17,260 bases of DNA from DATKEH01 sp035546355 (GTDB taxonomy: Bacteria > Acidobacteriota > Thermoanaerobaculia > Multivoradales > JAIOJS01), in contig DATKEH010000351.1 in the NCBI GenBank assembly GCA_035546355.1, forward strand, positions 1 through 17,260. Reading direction: 5' to 3'. Below are positions 1 to 6,539 of this stretch, in pieces. A program made the translations under genes and the position numbers. How positions within the stretch are numbered: the first letter of the stretch is position 1; each line of letters opens with the position of its first letter. The notes below the pieces were generated by a model. It saw only the letters and a program-made list of their open reading frames with translations. It was not told where the DNA came from and made no database searches.

Positions 1-1367
1 AGCTTGGCCTGCTCCTGCGGCCGCTCGGTCTCGTGGTGGATGAAGTTGTCCTGCCAGATGCCGGTGGTGAGGACCAGCGTCGGGATCGGCCCGTCGAGCC
101 CGCCCTGCGGCGTCAGCTGGAAGCCGCCGCCGACGAAGGAGATCAGCCCGGTCAAGTAGAAGTCCGAGCTGAAGATGTGGGTGTCCTCGAGCTTCCAGAT
201 GTCGGTCGGGCCGGTCTGGTTCCAGGTGGTCTCCTGCGGCCGGGTCGGGCTGGCGTTGCGGCCGGTCTTGATCTTGTCGCCGTAGTTGTAGAAGAACACC
301 CCGGAGTTGTTCGAGGTCACCTGCGCGTTGAGCTTGCCGCCGTAGGTGTCCAGCTCGGTGTCGTCGGCGACGTCGGCGATGGTCAGCAGCTGGATGTCCT
401 GCTTGCCGTAGTTGACCCAGAGCCACAACCGGTCGCGGATGATCGGGCCGCCGACGTCGGCGCCGAAGTCCTCGACGCTGACGATGCGGTTGCCCTGCTT
501 GAAGTCCGCCTGGGCCCTGTTGTTGTTCCACGGGCCGGCCTCGCCGAGGTCGCTCGCGTCGACGTCGCTGTCGCTCTGCCAGGACTCGTCGGCCTTGATG
601 AAGCGGCCCGACGCGCGCCACTCGTTGGTGCCGCGCTTGGTCACCATGTTGAGCACCACGCCGCCGGTCGACATCGTGGCGTCGCTGCCGCCGGTGGTGG
701 CCTGCATCTCCTCGAAGGCGTCGAAGTTGTAGTAGGTCGGCGACGAGCCGATGGCGCCCATGTCGGTGATCAGCACCCCGTCCACCGCCCACTGCGACTG
801 GTCGCCGGGCGAGCCGGGGCCGACGTACTGCGACTGCTGGCCCCCCTCGTTGCCGCCGACGTTGATGCGGTCCATCTGCACGCCCGGTACCGTCTGCAGC
901 ACCGCCCACGGGTCGCGCGCGCTCGGCACCTTCTGCAGCTCGGTGGCGTTGATGTTCGCGCCGGTCGAGATCTTGCGCTCGTCCAGCAGCGGGCTCTCGG
1001 CGGTGACCGTGATCACGTCCTCGACCGCCGCCGACACCGAGACCTCGATGTTGGTGTTGCCGCCGACTCTGATCACCACGTTGGGGTACTCGACGGTGTT
1101 GAAGCCCTCGAGCTCGGCGCGCAGCGCGTAGCTGCCCGGCGACAGGCCGAGGAAGCGGAACTGCCCTTGGGCGTTGGTCACCTGCACCGCCGGCGCGCCC
1201 TGGCCGGTGAGGGTGACGGTCACCCCCGGCAGCGGCGAGCCCTGGTCGTCGGCGACCACGCCGTAGAGGTTGCCAGTCTGCAGCTGCGCCGCCGCCGGCA
1301 GGGCCAGCAGCAGGGCGGCAGCCGCCACGGCGGCGGCGAAAACCCATCTAGTGTGTCTTGCTTGCAC
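1..1367 (-). CDS. TonB-dependent receptor with N-terminal carboxypeptidase-regulatory-like domain (partial, 3' end beyond window)
   Basis: Outer-membrane beta-barrel receptor of the kind that imports large substrates using TonB/ExbBD energy. The frame stays open from GTG 1367 to the window edge, about 455 residues. Residues 1-28 are a signal peptide (Ala/Leu-rich core ending LPAAAQ). Residues ~31-112 form a carboxypeptidase-regulatory (Ig-like) domain, with the motifs GVVADDQGSPLPGVTVTL and GQFRFLGLSPGSYALRAE. Residues ~120-245 are the plug, including VPSARDPWAVLQTVPGV and GGVVLNMVTKRGTNEW. The barrel begins after that. The GTG start is chosen because AGAAGGAGAAGG lies just upstream and the signal peptide follows at once. 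The gene lies downstream of, and on the same strand as, the sigma-54-type activator, with a 256-bp gap holding a sigma-54 promoter. The family is common in Acidobacteriota; the substrate cannot be told from this part. Family call is firm. Confidence 0.9.
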   Translation of the reverse strand, partial: MQARHTRWVFAAAVAAAALLLALPAAAQLQTGNLYGVVADDQGSPLPGVTVTLTGQGAPAVQVTNAQGQFRFLGLSPGSYALRAELEGFNTVEYPNVVIRVGGNTNIEVSVSAAVEDVITVTAESPLLDERKISTGANINATELQKVPSARDPWAVLQTVPGVQMDRINVGGNEGGQQSQYVGPGSPGDQSQWAVDGVLITDMGAIGSSPTYYNFDAFEEMQATTGGSDATMSTGGVVLNMVTKRGTNEWRASGRFIKADESWQSDSDVDASDLGEAGPWNNNRAQADFKQGNRIVSVEDFGADVGGPIIRDRLWLWVNYGKQDIQLLTIADVADDTELDTYGGKLNAQVTSNNSGVFFYNYGDKIKTGRNASPTRPQETTWNQTGPTDIWKLEDTHIFSSDFYLTGLISFVGGGFQLTPQGGLDGPIPTLVLTTGIWQDNFIHHETERPQEQAK

Positions 1368-1477
1368 GGATGTCCTTCTCCTTCTTCCAATGGTTTGTTC
1401 GATCGACTCGCAGACGGTCTCGAGCGCTTTGCGGGGCGGCACCTCCTCCCTGGATTTCGTCCTTGCCGCCATACCAG

Positions 1478-1494
1478 GGCAACCGGAGTGCCAA
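1478..1494 (-). promoter_or_regulatory. sigma-54 (-24/-12) promoter of the TonB-dependent receptor gene
   Basis: Read on the minus strand the site is TTGGCACTCCGGTTGCC. It matches the RpoN consensus TTGGCACG-N4-TTGC with the invariant GG (1491-1492) and GC (1479-1480) exactly 10 nt apart; only the eighth base differs. Transcription would start near 1467, giving a leader of about 100 nt before the GTG at 1367. It lies in the intergenic gap directly upstream of the receptor and next to a sigma-54-type activator gene. Seen in sequence; activity is inferred. Confidence 0.75.
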
Positions 1495-1505
1495 TCCAAG
1501 GCGTT

Positions 1506-1521
1506 GAAGCGCAAGCGCTTC
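1506..1521. promoter_or_regulatory. 16-bp palindrome (candidate operator) just upstream of the sigma-54 promoter
   Basis: GAAGCGCAAGCGCTTC has perfect 7-bp arms around a 2-bp centre. Its centre is about 46 bp upstream of the predicted start site and it lies just upstream of the -24 element. This is closer than usual for an activator of the AAA+ class, so it may bind the neighbouring activator, another regulator or a repressor. No second copy was seen in the gap. Confidence 0.45.
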
Positions 1522-1623
1522 CGGCTGTGGGGAAGGGGACCATCCGGACCCCCGAAGCCGCTCCGGATCCTTGAACTGCGGGTCCATGGCGACCCCACCC
1601 CCGGTCTGTTTCGGGCCGCCGGC

Positions 1624-3126
1624 TCACGACTCGATGCCGTGAAACTCCATGCGGCGGCGCAGCCTCGCCCGCGGGATCCCCAGCAGCTGCGCCGCGCCGC
1701 GCTTGCTGCCTGCCCGGCGCAGCGCCTCGCGGATGAGCTGCTCCTCGAGACGGCCCACGCGGTCGTCCAGCCGCAGCGCCTCCTCGCTCCCCTCGCCCGC
1801 TTCGAGCGGCGGCAGGGAGGCGACGACGTGATGCGGCAGGAGGTCGACGTCGAGGAGCTCCCCGGGGTCGGCCAGCACCGCCGCCCGGGCGAGCTCGTGC
1901 CGCAGCTCGCGGACGTTTCCCTGCCAGCGGTGCTCGAGCAGCGCCCGCAGGGCGGCCGGCGTGATCCCGTCGAGGTGGGATCCGTCGAGCTTCAGGAAGT
2001 GGTCGACGAGCGCGGGCAGGTCCTCCCGGCGCTGTCGCAAGGGGGGTACCTGCAGCACGAAACCGGCCAGGCGGTAGTAGAGATCGCGGCGGAAGTCGCC
2101 GCGCGCCATCGAGGTCTCCAGGTCGGTGTTGGTGGCGGCGACGATCCGCACGTCAAGCCCGAACGGGGTGCCGCCCAGAGGCTGCACCTCTTTCTGCTCC
2201 AGGGCCCGCAGGAGCTTGGCCTGGAGCGGCGACGGCAGCTCGCCGATCTCGTCGAGCAGCAGCGTGCCGCCGTGGGCTTCGCGGAACTTGCCGTGCCGCT
2301 CCACCACGCCGGTGGCCACGCCGCGGCCGATGCCGAACAGCTCGGCCTCCAGCAGCTCGGCCGGGATGGCCGCGCAGTTGATGGTGACGAAGGGCCCGCT
2401 GCGCCGCCGCGACCACTCGTGGACCAGGCGCGCCACGTGCTCCTTGCCGACGCCGGTCTCGCCCAGGACCAGCACCGGCAGGTCGCGGTCGACCAGCCGG
2501 GCCAGGGCGCCGTAGAGCCGCTGCATGGCCGGCGAGCGCCCGACGACGATTCCCGGCGGGAAGCGCAGGTCGCTGCGGCCCTCGATCCGGGGCGGCGGCA
2601 CCGGCATCGCCCGCACCTGGCGGCGGAAATGGGCGTGGAAGAAGAATCGCGCCAGCAGGCGCAGCGGTGCCAGCACCTCTTCGCCGGCCTCGATGTCGGG
2701 AAGGGCGAGCGCCAGGCGATCGGCTCCCGGCCCGCGCAGCACCACCGCCACCAGCCTGCCGGCGGTGACGGTCAGCGCCTCCTCGCTGCCCGCTCCGGCA
2801 TCGCGTCCGCGGACCAGGCGCGTCAGGCGCTCGGCATCGCGCGACCAGTCGGGGACGCCGCAGGCGGCGAGCACCGCCGGCCGTCCCGTCGCATCCCAGG
2901 CCAGGAGCGCGGCCCCCGGCGCGCCGAGGTGCCGTGCGAGCTTCGCCAGCAGATCGGCACATTCCTCCGGCGGCAGCACGCGGCTGCGGAGGTAACTCTC
3001 TTCCAGCAGGTCCACCCAGGGGGCGAGGGGCGACGCGGCCGCGTCGCCCGCCGGCGGCGCGGCGGCCACCGCCCCGGCACCCCCGCGCACCACCCCGAAA
3101 CGGCGGACGTCAACGCGTCGCGCCAT
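1624..3126 (-). CDS. sigma-54-type AAA+ transcriptional activator with GVATGV loop and Fis-type HTH
   Basis: Predicted bacterial enhancer-binding protein, 500 aa, which would use ATP to open sigma-54 promoters. Residues ~35-170 are a poorly conserved GAF-like sensory region. The AAA+ domain (~193-415) has Walker A GETGVGKE (222-229), Walker B GTLLLDEIG (287-295), AATNTDLE (330-337), arginine-finger region FRRDLYYRL (345-353) and GNVREL (403-408). The C-terminus (~458-498) is a Fis-type helix-turn-helix. The sigma-54-contacting loop, normally GAFTGA, reads GVATGV (269-274), a variant I recall from Acidobacteriota-type regulators. ATG 3126 is chosen over ATG 3141 because GAGGAG lies 7 nt before it. 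It overlaps the upstream gene by 17 nt, so the two are probably translationally coupled. There is no receiver domain, so it is not a classical two-component NtrC. Its targets may include the sigma-54 promoters in this window (inference). Confidence 0.88.
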   Translation of the reverse strand: MARRVDVRRFGVVRGGAGAVAAAPPAGDAAASPLAPWVDLLEESYLRSRVLPPEECADLLAKLARHLGAPGAALLAWDATGRPAVLAACGVPDWSRDAERLTRLVRGRDAGAGSEEALTVTAGRLVAVVLRGPGADRLALALPDIEAGEEVLAPLRLLARFFFHAHFRRQVRAMPVPPPRIEGRSDLRFPPGIVVGRSPAMQRLYGALARLVDRDLPVLVLGETGVGKEHVARLVHEWSRRRSGPFVTINCAAIPAELLEAELFGIGRGVATGVVERHGKFREAHGGTLLLDEIGELPSPLQAKLLRALEQKEVQPLGGTPFGLDVRIVAATNTDLETSMARGDFRRDLYYRLAGFVLQVPPLRQRREDLPALVDHFLKLDGSHLDGITPAALRALLEHRWQGNVRELRHELARAAVLADPGELLDVDLLPHHVVASLPPLEAGEGSEEALRLDDRVGRLEEQLIREALRRAGSKRGAAQLLGIPRARLRRRMEFHGIES

Positions 3127-3961
3127 GGGCGGGCTCCTCATGGGGTCGCCAGGGGCCGCCGGATCGGGCCCCGGTTCGGCGGAGGCGGAACTCTCCATCT
3201 CCGGCGCGGTCGATCCGCGACAGCTGGTAGAGGTGGTTCCTGACGCTTCGCGGCGCGAACGGCTCGATCCCCACAGAGCGGCAGAGGCTGTCCACCTCGG
3301 CGGCGACCTCCTGCCAATGCAGAGGGCCGTCGGTGCGCGACAGCACGTGCTGCACCAGCTTGTCGAGTCGCGCCCGCTGCGAGCCCCGTTGGCGGCGGGC
3401 GCGAGCGCGCAGAGGCGCCTCTGCCGCCGCCACCACCGCGGGTACCAGGCCGGCGGGAACGTCGTCGAGCTGGCGCTGCAGGCGCCCCACCAGCTGCTCG
3501 ACGGTGATGTCCGCATCGGCGGCGAACGCCGCCACGACGCGCTCGGCCACCGCCTCGGCGCGCGCCCCCCACGAGGAATCCAGGGCCAACACGCCGGGCA
3601 GCCCAGCCGGCCGCGCGCCGAAGTCGGCCTCGGCGACGACCACCCTGGCGAGCACCGTCGCCACCCGCTCCTCGTGCTCCGTCATGGCGGCGGCGACCAG
3701 GGCGGAGACGGTCACGAAGCCAGCGGCTTCCAGCCGTCGTCTGGCCATCGCCACCACCCACTGCAGCTCCTCGGTCTCACGCAGGCGGGCCAGGGCGCGC
3801 CCCTCCCACTGCCGCACCGCTTCGCGGGTGACCCCGTGCTCCGCGGCGATGGCGGCGAGGGTCTCGCGGCTCCGCCCCCAGCGCCGCAGCAGTACCTCCC
3901 GGTCCCTCGGCTCGAGGTCCTGCCAGCGCGGTTCACCGGGGCTGATCTGGGAGCGCAACAT
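3110..3961 (-). CDS. sigma-70-region-4-like HTH protein with C-terminal winged-helix-like domain
   Basis: Putative DNA-binding regulator, 283 aa, with no close family recognised. Residues ~15-62 (LEPRDREVLLRRW, then GVTREAVRQWEGRALARLR) match the helix-turn-helix of sigma-70 region 4, which reads the -35 element. Region 2 is absent, so it cannot be a complete sigma factor. The middle (~65-195) is Ala/Arg-rich and helical. Residues ~198-261 (DGPLHWQEVAAEVD, SVRNHLYQLSRI, GEFRLRR) look like a winged helix resembling HARE-HTH or RNA-polymerase-delta-type domains. The gene overlaps the start of the downstream activator gene by 17 nt, so both are probably made from one mRNA and may act in one regulatory circuit. 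ATG 3961 is the first start, with only a weak GCAGGG ahead of it. The sigma-4 similarity is clear; the wing assignment is tentative. Confidence 0.75.
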   Translation of the reverse strand: MLRSQISPGEPRWQDLEPRDREVLLRRWGRSRETLAAIAAEHGVTREAVRQWEGRALARLRETEELQWVVAMARRRLEAAGFVTVSALVAAAMTEHEERVATVLARVVVAEADFGARPAGLPGVLALDSSWGARAEAVAERVVAAFAADADITVEQLVGRLQRQLDDVPAGLVPAVVAAAEAPLRARARRQRGSQRARLDKLVQHVLSRTDGPLHWQEVAAEVDSLCRSVGIEPFAPRSVRNHLYQLSRIDRAGDGEFRLRRTGARSGGPWRPHEEPAHGATR

Positions 3962-4338
3962 GGCCCTGCACCCGCCATGCTAGGGCGCGGTCGGCCGCGG
4001 CGTGGCCGCCCGGCGCTGCTTGTGACGCCGGCGCGCCACTCGGCCTCGCCCTGCCACCGCTCGTCACCGCGCCCGCGGCGCCGGCATCGGCTGCGGCGCA
4101 AGATCTCGATACCGTCCGGGCTGCTGTCCCTGCGCTCTGCCGACGCGCGGTACCGCAGCGGACCAGAACCGGGGCGAGCGGCGCCTGTGGCGGGATCAAC
4201 GGCGAAGGCGTGTCACAAACGGTGGCCGGAGCGAGAGGTTGCGGTCCCGCGAGCGTATCGAAAGGGTCGTGCCGCCGAAGGATTTGGGCCCGCCGCGCCG
4301 TCTAACGCGTGTGGGTGCATGTTGAGCAGGGAGGGCGG
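3962..4338. other. 377-bp divergent intergenic region
   Basis: This stretch separates the minus-strand sigma-4-like gene from the plus-strand LytTR gene and must hold both promoters. On the minus strand TAGCAT (3977-3982) lies 15 nt before the ATG at 3961 and could be a -10 box with a very short leader. Inverted copies of TTGTGAC (around 4020) and GTCACAA (around 4211) are about 190 bp apart, too far for one dimer site. I see no convincing -35/-10 pair, RNA gene or conserved ORF here. Confidence 0.4.
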
Positions 4339-5133
4339 ATGCCGATGTTTCCCGAGACGGCCGAGGAGTGGGATTGGTCGATGGCGATGGTGACCACGCC
4401 GGTGCGGGTGGGGGTGGTCGAAGGGGATGTCGCGGGGCGCGACCTGCTGACCCGCCTGCTGCGGTCGCTCGAGGGGGTGGAGATGGTCGGCGCCGTCGCC
4501 ACACTGCGCGAGGCGCGGGAGATGGTGGCCGCCCACCGCCCCCACCTGCTGCTCGTCGACGGACGGATCGCCGCCCCCCGGGGGCTCGAGCTCGAGGGGC
4601 CGCTGGAGACGCGGCCGGCGGTGGTGGTGCTCGCCAGCAACGGCGAAGGCTGGGGTGGGGCGCTGGCCGACGAGGCCCTGGGAGTCCTGCGCAAGCCGAT
4701 CGCGCCGCGGCAGCTGGCCCAGGCGGTCGAGCAGGTGCGGGCTCGTCTCGACGCGGTGGGCACGGCGCCGAGCCGCGAGGGCGCAGCAAGGCGCCGCGAG
4801 CGCTGGCGCGGGATCACGGTGCGCAACGAGGGCAGGCTGCGGGTGATCGACCTCGATCGCATCGACTGGATCGAGGCCGCCGGCAACTACGTGCTGATCC
4901 ACGCCGACGGCGGCGAGCACCCCGCCCGCGTCTCGCTGCAGAAGCTCGAGGAATCCCTCGACCCGGACCGCTTCGTCCGCGTCCATCGCTCGGCGATGGT
5001 CAACGTCGACCGCATCGCCGAGATCGACGCCCAGTCGACCGGCGACTTCCACATCCGCCTGGCCAGCGGCGCCGAGATCCAGCTCAGCCGGCGCTACAAA
5101 TCCCGCCTGCGGCGGTTCTTCTTCGGCCTCTGA
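4339..5133 (+). CDS. LytTR-family response regulator (receiver + LytTR DNA-binding domain)
   Basis: Two-component-type transcription regulator, 264 aa. The divergent receiver domain (~22-138) keeps acidic residues in VVEGD (E28, D30), a possible phospho-acceptor in HLLLVDGRI (D74), S100 and the conserved lysine in LRKPI (K119), so it may still be phosphorylated. The LytTR domain (~158-258) has clear family motifs: IDWIEAAGNYVLIHADGGEH, RFVRVHRSAMVNVDRI and LSRRYKSRLRRF. ATG 4339 is chosen because GGGAGG lies just upstream; GTG 4309 and ATG 4345 are alternatives. No histidine kinase is next to it, so it is an orphan here. It is followed after 154 bp by a secreted peptidase/LysM gene on the same strand, which might be a target (inference). 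Confidence 0.9.
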   Translation: MPMFPETAEEWDWSMAMVTTPVRVGVVEGDVAGRDLLTRLLRSLEGVEMVGAVATLREAREMVAAHRPHLLLVDGRIAAPRGLELEGPLETRPAVVVLASNGEGWGGALADEALGVLRKPIAPRQLAQAVEQVRARLDAVGTAPSREGAARRRERWRGITVRNEGRLRVIDLDRIDWIEAAGNYVLIHADGGEHPARVSLQKLEESLDPDRFVRVHRSAMVNVDRIAEIDAQSTGDFHIRLASGAEIQLSRRYKSRLRRFFFGL

Positions 5134-5182
5134 GCCCCGCCCCGGAATTCTCCCGCCGCGGCGGCGGTTGGCAGCAGTACAG

Positions 5183-5196
5183 CCGGCTTCGGCCGG
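5183..5196 (+). other. 5-bp hairpin with UUCG tetraloop in the LytTR-peptidase gap
   Basis: CCGGC-TTCG-GCCGG folds to a hairpin closed by C(UUCG)G, an unusually stable RNA tetraloop. It lies 50 nt after the LytTR stop and 92 nt before the peptidase gene. No T-run follows, so it is not a standard intrinsic terminator. It could mark the 3' end of the LytTR mRNA or lie in the leader of the next gene. Confidence 0.4.
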
Positions 5197-5287
5197 ATCG
5201 AACAGCACCACGGCAGAGCGGCGGGCGAGGGCGATTGCAGCGCTTCGCGTCCGCCTCGATCTCGACCCGCAACGCAAGGAGCACCGG

Positions 5288-6217
5288 ATGAGCACCGACC
5301 GTCTCAGCCGGGTGGGCGTCCTCCTCGCCAGCCTGGCCCTCTCCTCCACCGCCCTGTGGGGCGCCAGCCTCACCCCCAGCCGCGCCGGTCTGCTCCGCCA
5401 GTCGCAGGAGGCCCAGCGCCACGGCTACACCTACCTGGCGACGCTCGACCAGGTGCACCAGTACGTGCGCCAGGGGTACCTGGTGCGGCTGCCAGGGAAC
5501 CGCGACTACGCCATCGCCAACTGGGTGCACCCCTACGCGCGCCCCGAGGTCAAGCTGTTCGTCGAGCGGCTCGGCGCCCAGTACCGCCAAGCCACCGGCG
5601 AGAAGCTGGTGGTGACCAGCCTGGTGCGGCCCCAGGATCGCCAGCCGCCCAACTCCCACGTCCTGTCGGTCCACCCCACCGGGATGGCGATGGACCTGCG
5701 CGTACCCCGGTCGCCGCGCGGCCGGCAGTGGCTCGAGCAGGCGCTGCTCGGGCTCGAGGGCCGCGGCGTGCTGGAGGCGGCGCGCGAGCGTCGGCCGCCG
5801 CACTACCACGTGGTGCTGTTCCCCCGCCAGTACGCGGACTACGTCGCCGGCAAGACCGGAAGCCCGGTGCCGCGGGGCGAGGTGGCGGTATCGCCTGACG
5901 CGGGGCGCTACCGGGTACGCCCCGGCGACAGCCTGTGGACCATCGCCCGCGCCCATCGGCTGAGCGTGGCGAGCCTGCAGCGGGCCAACGGCCTGGCTTC
6001 CAGCCGCATCCATCCGGGAAAGACGCTCGTCATCCCCGCGGGCGGCGTCGTCACGGCGTTCGCCGGCGGCGGCGCCACCTACCGGGTGCGCCCGGGCGAC
6101 AACCTGTGGCTCATCGCGCGCCGGCACGGCACCAGCGTGGCGGCTCTCAAGGCCAGCAACGGCCTGCGGACCCACCACATCAAGCCGGGGCAGACGCTTT
6201 CCGTGCCCGCGCGCTGA
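5288..6217 (+). CDS. Secreted LAS-type peptidase (DUF5715-like) with two LysM domains
   Basis: Probable periplasmic cell-wall hydrolase, 309 aa. Residues 1-26 are a signal peptide (hydrophobic VGVLLASLALSS). The middle domain (~45-185) has SVHPTGMAMDL (127-137), matching the SxHxxGxAxD zinc motif of M15/M74 (LAS) peptidases, and a downstream HYH (172-174) like their final histidine pair. This layout fits the DUF5715 family as I recall it. Two LysM domains follow (~208-250, YRVRPGDSLWTIARAH; ~265-308, YRVRPGDNLWLIARRH), which bind N-acetylglucosamine in peptidoglycan. ATG 5288 is chosen because AAGGAG lies 6 nt upstream and the signal peptide follows; the same frame is open upstream but without a signal peptide at its start. 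Peptidoglycan cutting is inferred from the motif and LysM domains; the exact bond is unknown. Confidence 0.85.
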   Translation: MSTDRLSRVGVLLASLALSSTALWGASLTPSRAGLLRQSQEAQRHGYTYLATLDQVHQYVRQGYLVRLPGNRDYAIANWVHPYARPEVKLFVERLGAQYRQATGEKLVVTSLVRPQDRQPPNSHVLSVHPTGMAMDLRVPRSPRGRQWLEQALLGLEGRGVLEAARERRPPHYHVVLFPRQYADYVAGKTGSPVPRGEVAVSPDAGRYRVRPGDSLWTIARAHRLSVASLQRANGLASSRIHPGKTLVIPAGGVVTAFAGGGATYRVRPGDNLWLIARRHGTSVAALKASNGLRTHHIKPGQTLSVPAR

Positions 6218-6246
6218 GGAGCCGGCCGCGGCCTAGAATCGGCTCC
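6218..6246 (+). other. Hairpin directly after the LysM-peptidase gene
   Basis: GGAGCCG (6218-6224) and CGGCTCC (6240-6246) are perfect 7-bp arms starting right after the stop codon. No U-run follows. The loop holds TAGAAT (6234-6239), a possible -10 box for the acyl carrier protein gene. It could slow or end transcription, or simply be GC-rich structure. Confidence 0.4.
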
Positions 6247-6248
6247 GG

Positions 6249-6269
6249 GCCGGCGAAGCGATCGCCGGC
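6249..6269 (+). other. 8-bp hairpin in the leader of the ACP gene
   Basis: GCCGGCGA (6249-6256) and TCGCCGGC (6262-6269) pair perfectly around a 5-nt loop. It ends 21 nt before the ACP start, just ahead of the GGGAGG ribosome-binding site. It may act as a leader stem or weak terminator; no T-run is present. Confidence 0.4.
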
Positions 6270-6290
6270 GGCGCCGACCAGGGAGGCACG

Positions 6291-6539
6291 ATGGGCGAGC
6301 TCGACAGGGTGGAGGTGACCGAGCGGGTGCAGCGGATCCTCGCCGACGTGCTGAACCTCGACCAGCCGCCGGCGCCGAGCGCGCGCCTGGTCGACGACCT
6401 GGGCGCCGAGTCGATCGACGTGCTGTCGCTGATCTTCGAGCTGGAAGAGGCGTTCGGCCGCTCGGTGTCGGACGAGCGGATCGCCGCGATCGCCACCGTC
6501 GACGACCTGGTGGACGAAGTACTGAGAGCGGCGCCATGA
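6291..6539 (+). CDS. Acyl carrier protein
   Basis: Small acidic carrier protein, 82 aa, that would hold acyl intermediates on a phosphopantetheine arm. The attachment site is Ser41 in DDLGAESIDVLSLIFELEEAFG-type sequence (35-56); the usual DSLD motif is ESID here. Length and helix pattern fit a discrete type II ACP. GGGAGG lies 5 nt before the ATG. The stop overlaps the start of the ketosynthase gene as ATGA, so the two are translationally coupled. The bulk fatty-acid synthesis genes (fabD, fabG, fabH) are absent nearby, so this is likely a specialised ACP rather than the housekeeping AcpP (inference). Confidence 0.92.
   Translation: MGELDRVEVTERVQRILADVLNLDQPPAPSARLVDDLGAESIDVLSLIFELEEAFGRSVSDERIAAIATVDDLVDEVLRAAP

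Noticed and set aside
33..1574. 513-codon plus-strand open frame
   Set aside because: Antisense to the TonB-dependent receptor, which is the supported reading.
1270..3243. 657-codon plus-strand open frame
   Set aside because: Antisense to the sigma-54-type activator and crosses its intergenic promoter region; His/Gln/Arg-rich with no domain.
3126..3516. Longer activator protein beginning at ATG 3516
   Set aside because: The extra codons are an alternate frame of the sigma-4-like gene and show no conserved sequence; ATG 3126 has a GAGGAG site.
4019..4217. TTGTGAC and GTCACAA as a CRP-type operator
   Set aside because: The half-sites are about 190 bp apart, not 6 bp.
5168..5183. Possible sigma-54 site (TTGGCAG with GC 10 nt later) before the LysM-peptidase gene
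   Set aside because: The GG-N10-GC spacing is right but the -12 block is CAGC and the -24 block lacks the final consensus bases; too weak to call.
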